A stretch of DNA of 64,000 bases from Niveispirillum sp. SYP-B3756. Lineage in GTDB: Bacteria; Pseudomonadota; Alphaproteobacteria; Azospirillales; Azospirillaceae. The notes under the pieces were generated by a model. The model saw only the letters and a list, made by a program, of their open reading frames with translations. It was not told where the DNA came from and searched no databases. The stretch is taken from the NCBI RefSeq assembly GCF_009495745.1, contig NZ_WIDQ01000002.1:124001-188000 (forward strand), given 5' to 3'. Positions 43,834 to 51,852 of this stretch are shown piece by piece. How positions within the stretch are numbered: position 1 is the stretch's first letter; each line of letters begins with the position of its first letter. A program made the position numbers and the translations under genes.

Positions 43834-45318
43834 TTACTCGGCGGCCACGGCGGCAACAGCCGACTGCGGCTCATTGCTTTCGGCGCTGCGGATGGTGCGG
43901 AACAGGTTATAGGCCATGAACAGGGCACCGGTCAGGAACAGCAGCCCACCCGTGCCACGGATGACATAGTAGGGGTGCATGGCCGCAACCGTTTCCACGA
44001 ACGAGTATTGCAGGAAGCCATACTCATCATAGGCGCGCCACATCAGGCCCTGCATGATGCCGCTGACCCACATGGCGGTGATGTAGAAGACGATGCCAAC
44101 CGTGGCCGTCCAGAAGTGCCATTCCACCAAAGCCTTGGAATAGAGCCCCTTCTTATTCCACAGCACGGGAACGATGTAATACATCATGCCGAAGCAGATG
44201 AAGGCGACCCAGCCCAGCGCACCGGAATGCACATGGCCGATGGTCCAGTCGGTATAGTGCGACAGGCCGTTGACTGCCTTGACCGACATGACCGGGCCTT
44301 CAAAGGTGCTCATGCCATAGAAGCCGACGGCGGTGACGGAGAAGCGCAGACCCGGATCGGTGCGCAGCTTATCCCAGGCACCCGACAAGGTCATGATCCC
44401 GTTGATCATGCCGCCCCAACTCGGCATCCACAACACGACCGACATCACCATGCCCAGCGTCTGCGTCCAGTCCGGCAGGGCCGTATAGTGCAGATGGTGC
44501 GGGCCGGCCCAGATATAGAGGAAGATCAGGGCCCAGAAGTGCACGATGGACAGGCGATAGCTGTAAACCGGCCGCTGCGCCGCCTTGGGGATGAAATAGT
44601 ACATCATGCCCAGGAAGCCGGCGGTCAGGAAGAAGCCCACCGCATTGTGGCCATACCACCACTGGATCATCGCATCCTGCACACCGGCCCAGGCGATATA
44701 GCTCTTGGTGCCGGTGAAGCTGACCGGGATGGTCACATTGTTCACGATATGCAGCATGGCAATCGTGATGATGAAGGCCAGATAGAACCAGTTGGCCACA
44801 TAGATATGCGGCTCACGGCGTTTGAACAGCGTCCCGGCAAAGGCGATCAGATAGGCGACCCAGACAATGGTCAGCCACAGATCGACATACCATTCCGGCT
44901 CGGCATATTCCTTGCCCTGGGTGATGCCCAGCAGATAGCCGGTGGCGGCCATCACGATGAACAGCTGATAGCCTAAGAAGACAAACCAGCCCAGATAGGC
45001 GCCGCCGAACAGCGGTGCACGGCAGGTGCGCTGCACGACATACAGCGACGACCCCACCAGCGCACTGCCGCCGAAAGCGAAGATGGCGGCCGATGTGTGC
45101 AGCGGTCGCAGACGGCCGAAGGTGGTCCATTCCAGGCCCAGATTCAGCGACGGAAAAGCCAATTGAAAGGCGATATAGACACCGGCGGCGAAAGCCGCGA
45201 TGCCCCAGAACATGGCGGCGACCATGAAGGCCCGGACCACATCCTCGTGATAGGATTCTGTGACCACGGGCCTCACGCCCACCATCCCCTGCGCCCCGAT
45301 GGCGCTTGCTACACCCAT
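43834..45318 (-). CDS. ccoN: cbb3-type cytochrome c oxidase subunit I (catalytic)
   Basis: About 494 aa from ATG 45318 (GGGGGT upstream); the frame extends further but that sequence is not CcoN-like. The protein has about 12 membrane helices. [21 protein letters not shown] holds a low-spin haem b ligand, [26 protein letters not shown] and [12 protein letters not shown] the CuB/haem b3 region, and [17 protein letters not shown] the distal histidines. It reduces O2 to water with high affinity and pumps protons. An FNR box lies 95 bp upstream. No ccoGHIS assembly genes are in the window. Confidence 0.97.
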   Translation of the reverse strand: MGVASAIGAQGMVGVRPVVTESYHEDVVRAFMVAAMFWGIAAFAAGVYIAFQLAFPSLNLGLEWTTFGRLRPLHTSAAIFAFGGSALVGSSLYVVQRTCRAPLFGGAYLGWFVFLGYQLFIVMAATGYLLGITQGKEYAEPEWYVDLWLTIVWVAYLIAFAGTLFKRREPHIYVANWFYLAFIITIAMLHIVNNVTIPVSFTGTKSYIAWAGVQDAMIQWWYGHNAVGFFLTAGFLGMMYYFIPKAAQRPVYSYRLSIVHFWALIFLYIWAGPHHLHYTALPDWTQTLGMVMSVVLWMPSWGGMINGIMTLSGAWDKLRTDPGLRFSVTAVGFYGMSTFEGPVMSVKAVNGLSHYTDWTIGHVHSGALGWVAFICFGMMYYIVPVLWNKKGLYSKALVEWHFWTATVGIVFYITAMWVSGIMQGLMWRAYDEYGFLQYSFVETVAAMHPYYVIRGTGGLLFLTGALFMAYNLFRTIRSAESNEPQSAVAAVAAE

Positions 45319-45412
45319 GACGACCCCCGGTATCGACGTAATGATTGCTCGGGCGCGGACGTTTACAGCGCCCGCAATATCGCCTTGATGCGCTGTTCCG
45401 GGCCAATCCGCA

Positions 45413-45426
45413 TTGACATGCATCAA
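45413..45426. promoter_or_regulatory. FNR/FixK-type box upstream of ccoN
   Basis: TTGAC-ATGC-ATCAA differs from the TTGAT-N4-ATCAA consensus at one base. Its centre is about 102 bp before the ccoN start, suited to an activator site for oxygen-limited expression. Confidence 0.75.
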
Positions 45427-45504
45427 GGTGCCGTCTGGCGCTTTCTGGGGTGGTCATCAGCCGCTTCCTGTGCCAGATATCCAGGGGCTCGATGGCCGCT
45501 ATTG

Positions 45505-45519
45505 TTCGGATAATCCGAA
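45505..45519. promoter_or_regulatory. Palindrome in the ccoN / RND intergenic region
   Basis: TTCGGAT-A-ATCCGAA is a perfect inverted repeat with a one-base centre, flanked by ATTG and TTGT. It lies about 190 bp upstream of ccoN and 390 bp upstream of the RND adaptor gene. A dimeric repressor site (for example Rrf2- or TetR-type) is possible; the factor is unknown. Confidence 0.45.
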
Positions 45520-45580
45520 TTGTCTTATCATAAAACTCCTCTTTATTCACCGGCTTTGCCGACCCATGTTGCAGCGCACA

Positions 45581-45613
45581 GTGCCGGGAAGTGGGTTCCC
45601 GGCGCTGCTTTTA
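45581..45613 (+). terminator. Orphan terminator-like hairpin
   Basis: GCCGGGAA-GTGGG-TTCCCGGC is followed by GCTGCTTTT. No plus-strand gene ends here, so it may close a short RNA starting near the 45505 palindrome, or be incidental. Confidence 0.35.
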
Positions 45614-45911
45614 GCCTTTGATGGGGGAGAATCGCCGAGTTTCGCGTCGAATCGCAGGGTTTTGCTGAAAAATCGTTCCTCCTGCGACGGCCATCACAGC
45701 GCCATAACGGCAATGCGGAATAAGGTGATGGTGGCGCGGTCCACAAAACCCCGGACCGCTCCCCCCCAAACAGCTTGGCCCAAGGTGGATTCGGCAGATG
45801 AAGGCCGGTCCGTCAGCCGGTCCGGCTGCCCAAATGACTGATCATCTTTCAATTCCGTCGCGGAACCGTGGCGGAAACCGCCCTCGTGCGGCCTATCGCA
45901 GGAGCCATGAC
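45614..45911. other. Non-coding leader before the RND genes
   Basis: No gene is supported in these 298 bases. Short frames on both strands lack good starts and conserved-looking sequence. The stretch presumably contains the promoter of the RND operon; no clear -35/-10 pair or operator was identified. Confidence 0.4.
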
Positions 45912-47129
45912 ATGACGCGCAAGCGCAACAAGCTGGCCTATCTTCTGGCAGCGGGCGCCACTTTCACCGTTCTTGGTGGAGTCGCCGTCTTCCAGGGTGG
46001 ACCCCATATGCCCAAAGCCCAGGCCGCCAGTGCCGCCGCCGCCCCGGCAGCGGTGGAGGTGGATGTCGCCCCCGTGGTGGCCCGCAAGGTGGTGGATTGG
46101 CAGAGCTATTCCGGCCGGCTGGAAGCGGTTGAACGGGTGGATATCCGCCCCCGCGTAGCCGGCACCATCACCCAGGTGCATTTCAGGAATGGTGCCCTGG
46201 TATCCCAGGGCGACGTGTTGTTCACCATCGACCCGGAACCTTTCAAGGCCGATCTGGCACGGGCCGAAGCACAATTGGCTGCCGCCCAGGCCCGGCAGCG
46301 CTATGCCGATGCTGAAATGGCCCGTGCGGCCAAGCTGGTGGCCGACAGCACCATCACCCGCCGCACCCTGGATGAGCGGGACAATAACGCCCGGGAAGCC
46401 GCCGCGTCCGTCCGTGCGGCGGAGGCCGATGTTCGTACGGCACGCCTGAACCTCTCCTACACCCAGGTGACGGCCCCGATTTCCGGCCGCGTTTCCCGGG
46501 CGGAAATTACCGCCGGCAATGTGGTCGCTGCCGGCGCCGGTGGCGTGGCGCTGACCAGCATCGTGTCGGTTTCCCCCATCTATGCCGCCTTTGATGTGGA
46601 TGAGCAGACCTATCTGCGCCACATCGCCTCGGTAAAGGATGACAGGGGCGTGCCGGTGCGGCTGGGGCTGGCCAATGAGAGCGATTATTCCCGCGACGGC
46701 GTGATCGAACATGTCGATAACCGGCTGGATGCCGTCTCCGGCACCATCCGGGTGCGGGCTTCCTTTGACAATAAGGATGGCGTGCTGGTGCCTGGCCTGT
46801 TCGCCCGCATCCAGGTCGGCGGATCAGAGCCGGAACCGGCGGTGATGGTGGATGAACGCGCCATCGGCACCGACCAGGATAAGAAATTCGTGCTGGTGGT
46901 AAGGGCCGACAACAAGGTGGAATACCGCGCCATCAGCCTGGGCAGCCGCCAGGAAGGCCTGCGCATCATCACCAAGGGCCTGGCACCGGGCGAGCGTATT
47001 GTCGTCAACGGCATCCAGCGCGCCCGTCCGGGCGATCTGGTGCAGCCCAACATGGTGGCGATGGAAAAACCCGCAACGCAGGCCGCCGATGCCGGGAAGG
47101 TAGAGGCGGGCAAGCGGGGGGATTTGTGA
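45912..47129 (+). CDS. RND efflux periplasmic adaptor (membrane fusion protein)
   Basis: The 405-aa protein begins at ATG 45912, 8 bases after AGGAG. It has an N-terminal signal/anchor (KLAYLLAAGATFTVLGGVAVF), a barrel-sandwich lipoyl domain (YSGRLEAVERVDIRPRVAGTITQVHFRNGALVSQGDVLFTIDP), an alpha-hairpin (about 105-175), SYTQVTAPISGRVSRAEITAGNVV, and a beta-barrel/MP-proximal domain ending in GLAPGERIVVNGIQRARPGDLV. It resembles AcrA/MexE adaptors that link the inner-membrane pump to an outer-membrane channel. The pump gene follows after a 232-bp gap holding a long inverted repeat. Confidence 0.93.
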   Translation: MTRKRNKLAYLLAAGATFTVLGGVAVFQGGPHMPKAQAASAAAAPAAVEVDVAPVVARKVVDWQSYSGRLEAVERVDIRPRVAGTITQVHFRNGALVSQGDVLFTIDPEPFKADLARAEAQLAAAQARQRYADAEMARAAKLVADSTITRRTLDERDNNAREAAASVRAAEADVRTARLNLSYTQVTAPISGRVSRAEITAGNVVAAGAGGVALTSIVSVSPIYAAFDVDEQTYLRHIASVKDDRGVPVRLGLANESDYSRDGVIEHVDNRLDAVSGTIRVRASFDNKDGVLVPGLFARIQVGGSEPEPAVMVDERAIGTDQDKKFVLVVRADNKVEYRAISLGSRQEGLRIITKGLAPGERIVVNGIQRARPGDLVQPNMVAMEKPATQAADAGKVEAGKRGDL

Positions 47130-47207
47130 GGAGGGGAGCCCTTTTCATGTCGGTGACAAGCCAGAGAGACGACGCCAACCATTTTGGGATCGATAAGCGC
47201 TTCTTCC

Positions 47208-47294
47208 ACCGTCACCCCGGCGAAGGCCGGGGTCCAGAGGCCACAAGCGCTTTGCTCTACGAACCTGGACCCCGGCCTTCGCCGGGGTGACGGT
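47208..47294. repeat. REP/BIME-like inverted repeat, copy 2
   Basis: Two perfect 30-bp inverted arms (47208-47237 and 47265-47294) flank a 27-nt loop. Each arm also folds on itself through CCCCGGC/GCCGGGG-type stems around CGAAG. It lies between the RND adaptor and pump genes, where it could cut pump expression or stabilise the adaptor message. Confidence 0.8.
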
Positions 47295-47361
47295 AAGTGA
47301 GAGAGGCCTCTTCCCACAAAAGACGACCAATCACCCGCCCGCCCTGCCGAGGCTATTTCCC

Positions 47362-50300
47362 ATGAATATTTCCCGATTCTTCATCGACCGCCCGATCTTC
47401 GCGGGCGTGTTGTCGGTGGTGGTTTTCCTGGCGGGGTTCATTGCCCTGTTCCGGTTACCCATCGCCGAATATCCCGAGGTGGTACCGCCCTCTGTCGTGG
47501 TGCGCGCGCAGTACCCCGGTGCCAACCCCAAGGTCATCGCCGAGACCGTTGCCTCCCCGCTGGAGGAACAGATCAACGGTGTGGAAAACATGCTCTATAT
47601 GCAGTCGCAGGCGAACAGCGACGGCAATATGGCGCTGACCGTCACCTTCAAGCTGGGCACTGACCCCGATCAGGCCACCCAGTTGGTGCAGAACCGGGTT
47701 TCCCAGGCGCTGCCCCGGCTGCCGCAGGATGTGCAGCGGCTGGGCGTGACGACGGTGAAATCCTCGCCCACCCTGACCATGGTGGTGCATCTGCACTCCC
47801 CCAATGACCGGTATGACATCACGTACTTGCGCAATTACGCGGTGCTGAATATCCGCGACCGGTTGGCCCGCATCCAGGGCGTGGGCGAGGTGCTGTTATG
47901 GGGTGCGGGCGATTACGCCATGCGCGTCTGGCTGGACCCCAACAAGGTGGCCGAACGCGGCCTGACCGCCAGCGATGTGGTGGCCGCCATCCGTGACCAG
48001 AATGTGCAGGTGGCCGCCGGCGTCATCGGCGCCAGCCCATCGGTGCCGGATGCGCCTTTGCAGCTATCCGTGAATGCCCAGGGCCGGCTGAAAACCGTGG
48101 AGGAGTTTCAGGATATCGTCCTGAAGACCTCTGACGGAGCCGTGACATATCTGCGCGATGTGGCGCGGGTGGAACTGGCCGCCGCTCAGTATGGCCTGCG
48201 CTCCCTGCTGGATAACAAGCCGGCCATCGCCATGGCCATCAATCAGGCCCCCGGTGCCAATGCCCTGGCCATTTCCGAGCAGGTGCGCACGGTGATGGCT
48301 GAGTTGAAGCAGGACATGCCCGATGGCGTCGATTACGCCATCGAATATGACCCCACCCGCTTCGTGCAGGCCAGCATCGATGCGGTGATCCACACGCTGC
48401 TGGAAGCCATCGCCCTGGTGGTGCTGGTGGTGATCATCTTCCTGCAGACCTGGCGTGCCTCCATCATCCCGCTGCTGGCGGTGCCCATCTCCATCGTCGG
48501 CACCTTCTCCCTGATGCTGGCCTTCGGTTTCTCCATCAATGCCCTGTCGCTGTTCGGCATGGTGCTGGCCATCGGCATCGTGGTGGATGATGCCATCGTG
48601 GTGGTGGAGAATGTGGAGCGCAACATCGCCGAGGGCCTGTCACCCAAACAGGCCACCTATAAGGCGATGCAGGAGGTGAGCGGCCCGATCATCGCCATTG
48701 CCCTGACCCTGGTGGCCGTGTTCGTGCCGCTGGCCGCCATGTCCGGCCTGACGGGGGAGTTCTATAAGCAGTTTGCGATGACCATCGCAATTTCGACGGT
48801 CATTTCCGCCTTCAACTCCCTGACCCTCTCCCCTGCCCTGTCGGCCCTGCTGCTGAAGGGGCATCATGACAAGCCGGATTGGCTGACGCGCGGCATGAAC
48901 AAGGTGCTGGGCGGCTTCTTCCGCCTGTTCAACCGCACCTTCCAACGCGGGTCGGAAGCCTATGGGGCCGGCGTTTCCGGCGTCATCCGCCGCAAGGGCA
49001 CGATGATGGCCATCTATGGCGCGTTACTGGGGCTGACCTTCCTGCTGGGCAACGCGGTGCCGGGCGGCTTCGTGCCGGCGCAGGACAAGGAATATCTGAT
49101 CGGCTTTGCCCAGCTTCCCACCGGTGCCTCGCTGGACCGCACCGAAGATGTCATCCGCACCATGAGCGACATTGCCCTGAAACAGCCGGGCGTGAAGGCC
49201 GCCATCGCCTTTCCCGGCCTGTCGGTCAATGGTTTCACCAATTCCTCTTCCGCCGGCATCGTCTTTGCCACCCTGGAACCTTATGAGGAACGGGCCAAGC
49301 AGGGCCTGTCGGCAGCCATCATCACCCAGCAGCTTCAGCAGAAATATGCCGGGCTGAAGGAAGCCTTCGTCGCCGTCTTCCCGCCGCCGCCGGTGATGGG
49401 GCTGGGCACGCTCGGCGGTTTCAAGCTGCAGGTGGAAGATCGCGGCGCGCTGGGGTATGAGGCGCTGGCCAAGGCCGCCAATGATTTCGTCGCCAAGGCG
49501 CGGCAGACCCCGGAACTGGGGCCGACCTTCAGCTCTTACGAAATCAACGTGCCGCAGTTGGATGTGCAGTTGGACCGGGTGAAGGCCCGCCAGTTGGGCG
49601 TGCCGGTGACAGAGGTCTTCTCCACCATGCAGGCCTATCTCGGCTCGCTCTATGTCAATGATTTCAATCTGTTCGGTCGCGTTTACCAAGTCCATGTGCA
49701 GGCCGATGCGCCGTTCCGCGCCCATGCCGATGATATCGGCCTGCTGAAGACCCGCAATGATCAGGGAATGATGGTGCCGCTGTCATCCCTGGTACAGGTG
49801 GTGCAGAGCTACGGCCCGGAAATGGTGGTGCGTTATAACGGCTACACCGCCGCCGATATCAATGGCGGACCGGCGCCGGGCTTCTCCTCCGGCCAAGCGC
49901 AGGCGGCGGCGGAGCGGATCGCGGCAGAAGTGCTGCCGCGTGGGATGCGCTTTGAATGGACGGATCTGACCTATCAGCAGATCCTGGTCGGCAATGCGGC
50001 GCTGTGGGTCTTCCCCATCTCCGTGCTGCTGGTCTTCCTGGTGCTGGCCGCCCAGTATGAAAGCCTGACCCTGCCGCTGGCCATCCTGCTGATCGTCCCG
50101 ATGAGCCTGATGTCCGCCCTGGCCGGTGTCTGGCTGACCGGCGGGGATAACAACATCTTCACCCAGATCGGCTTCATGGTGCTGGTCGGGCTATCGGCGA
50201 AGAACGCCATCCTGATCGTGGAATTTGCCCGCGAGTTGGAGGCCCATGGAAGAACCGTGGTTCAGGCGGCGATTGAGGCCAGCCGGCTGCGGCTGCGCCC

Positions 50301-50544
50301 CATCCTGATGACCTCCATCGCCTTCATCATGGGCGTGGTGCCGCTAATCACCAGCAGCGGGGCCGGGGCGGAAATGCGCCAAGCCATGGGTGTTGCCGTG
50401 TTCGCCGGGATGCTGGGCGTCACCCTGTTCGGCCTGCTGCTGACCCCGGTCTTCTATGTGCTGCTGCGGTACATGGCGGGGGCCAAGCGGCATGAGGCCG
50501 GGCACATCACCCCGGAAGGCATGATGGCGGCGACCGGGGACTGA
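47362..50544 (+). CDS. RND multidrug efflux pump (HAE1, AcrB/MexF-like)
   Basis: The 1060-aa inner-membrane pump begins at MNISRFFIDRPIFAGVLSVV (ATG 47362), the standard HAE1 N-terminus. It has 12 membrane helices and two large periplasmic loops (about 35-335 and 560-870). The proton-relay Asp pair is in GIVVDDAIVVVENVER (about 405) and the lysine in GLSAKNAILIVEFAREL. The sequence is closest to MexF-type pumps. It should extrude lipophilic drugs or solvents with the adaptor upstream. No TolC-type channel gene follows, so a channel encoded elsewhere is needed. Confidence 0.95.
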   Translation: MNISRFFIDRPIFAGVLSVVVFLAGFIALFRLPIAEYPEVVPPSVVVRAQYPGANPKVIAETVASPLEEQINGVENMLYMQSQANSDGNMALTVTFKLGTDPDQATQLVQNRVSQALPRLPQDVQRLGVTTVKSSPTLTMVVHLHSPNDRYDITYLRNYAVLNIRDRLARIQGVGEVLLWGAGDYAMRVWLDPNKVAERGLTASDVVAAIRDQNVQVAAGVIGASPSVPDAPLQLSVNAQGRLKTVEEFQDIVLKTSDGAVTYLRDVARVELAAAQYGLRSLLDNKPAIAMAINQAPGANALAISEQVRTVMAELKQDMPDGVDYAIEYDPTRFVQASIDAVIHTLLEAIALVVLVVIIFLQTWRASIIPLLAVPISIVGTFSLMLAFGFSINALSLFGMVLAIGIVVDDAIVVVENVERNIAEGLSPKQATYKAMQEVSGPIIAIALTLVAVFVPLAAMSGLTGEFYKQFAMTIAISTVISAFNSLTLSPALSALLLKGHHDKPDWLTRGMNKVLGGFFRLFNRTFQRGSEAYGAGVSGVIRRKGTMMAIYGALLGLTFLLGNAVPGGFVPAQDKEYLIGFAQLPTGASLDRTEDVIRTMSDIALKQPGVKAAIAFPGLSVNGFTNSSSAGIVFATLEPYEERAKQGLSAAIITQQLQQKYAGLKEAFVAVFPPPPVMGLGTLGGFKLQVEDRGALGYEALAKAANDFVAKARQTPELGPTFSSYEINVPQLDVQLDRVKARQLGVPVTEVFSTMQAYLGSLYVNDFNLFGRVYQVHVQADAPFRAHADDIGLLKTRNDQGMMVPLSSLVQVVQSYGPEMVVRYNGYTAADINGGPAPGFSSGQAQAAAERIAAEVLPRGMRFEWTDLTYQQILVGNAALWVFPISVLLVFLVLAAQYESLTLPLAILLIVPMSLMSALAGVWLTGGDNNIFTQIGFMVLVGLSAKNAILIVEFARELEAHGRTVVQAAIEASRLRLRPILMTSIAFIMGVVPLITSSGAGAEMRQAMGVAVFAGMLGVTLFGLLLTPVFYVLLRYMAGAKRHEAGHITPEGMMAATGD

Positions 50545-50567
50545 TTTCCGGCCACCGCCACCATTGG

Positions 50568-50605
50568 ACCGCCGCAGGCTTCCGGGGCTGCGGCGGTTTT
50601 CTTTT
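50568..50605 (+). terminator. Intrinsic terminator after the RND pump gene
   Basis: ACCGCCGCAG pairs with CTGCGGCGGT across a 10-nt loop and is followed by TTTCTTTT. It lies 24 bp after the pump stop codon, just before the second five-hairpin element. Confidence 0.85.
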
Positions 50606-50621
50606 AACAACCTGTACACAT

Positions 50622-50760
50622 CCCGATGATCGTCACCGATCATCGGGCTTCAGTCGCCAGCGCCTGCATCCGCAGGCTCGGCTACGCCGCACGTGCGGCG
50701 CGGCGGCAGTCGCCGCCGTACCGGTTGCTGATGAGCCATGCTCATCAGCAACCGGTATTA
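50622..50760. repeat. Five-hairpin structured intergenic element, copy 2
   Basis: Five stems: CCCGATGATC/GATCATCGGG (50622-50647), GCCTGC-ATCC-GCAGGC (50662-50677), CGCCGCA/TGCGGCG (50685-50700), CGGCGGC-AGTC-GCCGCCG (50701-50718) and an 18-bp stem from 50719 to 50757 with a CAT loop, then TTA. The 14-nt linker (50648-50661) matches copy 1 at 11 positions, whereas the stem bases differ but stay paired. The final TTA is the stop codon of the minus-strand DUF4198 gene. Confidence 0.75.
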
Positions 50761-51567
50761 ACCCTGAACCTCAAACGTCAGGGTGACGCTATAGCTTTTC
50801 ACCGCCACCGCCCCTTCTGGGGCTTCCACACGGTAGCGGGCCAACAGCAGATGGGGCCCGTGTTCCTTCAGGGCGAAGCTGGCCTTGCCGTCCTTATCGG
50901 TCACGGCCTTGGCGGCAGCCTCGTGCTTGTCCTCACCCTTTTCGTCATGTTCATGCTCCCCGCCGCCGCCTTGCAGGGTGATATCCACCCCGGCCAGTGG
51001 CTTGCCCTGGAAAAGAAGCTGGACCGGAAAGCTGCCGCCCTCATCCAGCTTGGACGGATGGGCGAGCGGCAGGATTTCCAGGCCGCTGCCGGTCGGCTTC
51101 AGGGCCGCGTCGCTGGCGGGGCCCTTGCTGACATAGACGTCCGCGCGGGTGACGCTCTGCGCGTCGGCCACGCGGGCACCGGCGGGTGCCTCCTTCGGGT
51201 CGCGCAGCGCCTCCCACTTGCCATTGACCAGCGCCATCTTGCGCGTGGCACCGGGACGCTCGCCGGTGGAGAAGCGGTAGGTGCCGTTTTCCGGCAAAGC
51301 AGCCTCAAACACCGCCAAGTCTTTTAAATAGATGATATTTTCGATCTTCTGCTTCACGCCCGCCGGGGTGATGACATGGTAATCATCCGCCTTCATGGCG
51401 ATATCGGGTGTGAATAATTCCTCGGTAAAGGAACCCTCAACGGTCACATGGTCGCGCTGCGGCGTGGTGAAGACATTCGGCTTCAGATATTGCGTATGCG
51501 CCACCGCCGGCAGGGCGGCCAACAGGGCCAGGGCAGCCACAGCGGTTCTGATCGTTCCACGCTTCAT
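50758..51567 (-). CDS. DUF4198 periplasmic protein (metal-uptake-associated type)
   Basis: The 269-aa protein from ATG 51567 has a signal peptide (VAALALLAALPAVAHT). The DUF4198 fold is suggested by HTQYLKPNVFTTPQRDHVTVEGSFTEELFTPD, NGTYRFSTGER and the C-terminal GKASFALKEHGPHLLLARYRVE. A His/Glu-rich loop (EHEHDEKGEDKHE, about 206-218) could bind metal. Such proteins accompany nickel/cobalt transporters or TonB receptors. None is adjacent; cydABX lies upstream on the same strand, separated by a hairpin. Confidence 0.8.
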   Translation of the reverse strand: MKRGTIRTAVAALALLAALPAVAHTQYLKPNVFTTPQRDHVTVEGSFTEELFTPDIAMKADDYHVITPAGVKQKIENIIYLKDLAVFEAALPENGTYRFSTGERPGATRKMALVNGKWEALRDPKEAPAGARVADAQSVTRADVYVSKGPASDAALKPTGSGLEILPLAHPSKLDEGGSFPVQLLFQGKPLAGVDITLQGGGGEHEHDEKGEDKHEAAAKAVTDKDGKASFALKEHGPHLLLARYRVEAPEGAVAVKSYSVTLTFEVQG

Positions 51568-51662
51568 GGTGATGTTCCCAACGGTGATTTTATCGTTGAG
51601 AGAATAAGTAATGCGAATTGGTCTTAATTGCAAATCATTGTTGGTGATGCAAAGGGGCTGTT

Positions 51663-51695
51663 CCCCGTCATCCCGCAATAGCCGGGATGACGGGG
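51663..51695. repeat. Hairpin between cydX and the DUF4198 gene
   Basis: CCCCGTCATCCCG and CGGGATGACGGGG pair perfectly around a 7-nt loop, 26 bp after the cydX stop. There is no T-run. The GTCATCCCG core resembles the arms of the longer repeats at 33.4 and 47.2 kb, so it may be a short member of that family acting as the cyd transcript end. Confidence 0.55.
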
Positions 51696-51720
51696 ACAGA
51701 TATGGGCGTAGAAGTGTCCC

Positions 51721-51831
51721 CTACTCCATCCCACGTTCCTTGGCGTCTTCGCGCATTTCAAACCACATTGCATTCAGTACCGCGAAGGCCGCCGCCAGGG
51801 GCAAGCCCAGCATCCAGGCGAAATACCACAT
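51721..51831 (-). CDS. cydX: Cytochrome bd oxidase small subunit CydX
   Basis: This 36-aa single-helix protein begins MWYFAWMLGLPLAAAFAVLN and continues AMWFEMRED, matching the CydX/YbgT pattern (MWYFAWxLG ... NAMWxE). AAAGGAG lies 10 bases upstream of the ATG. It follows cydB by 21 bp. CydX is needed for stability and activity of the CydAB complex. Confidence 0.93.
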   Translation of the reverse strand: MWYFAWMLGLPLAAAFAVLNAMWFEMREDAKERGME

Positions 51832-51852
51832 GGTCGGTTTCTCCTTTCAAAC

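Noticed and set aside
41774-43912. 712-codon plus-strand frame across ccoP, ccoQ and ccoO
   Set aside because: Spans three recognised minus-strand genes and their gaps; no coding signal of its own.
45413-45841. Small plus-strand frame (about 140 codons) upstream of the RND adaptor
   Set aside because: Starts within the FNR box, lacks a ribosome binding site and shows no conserved-looking sequence.
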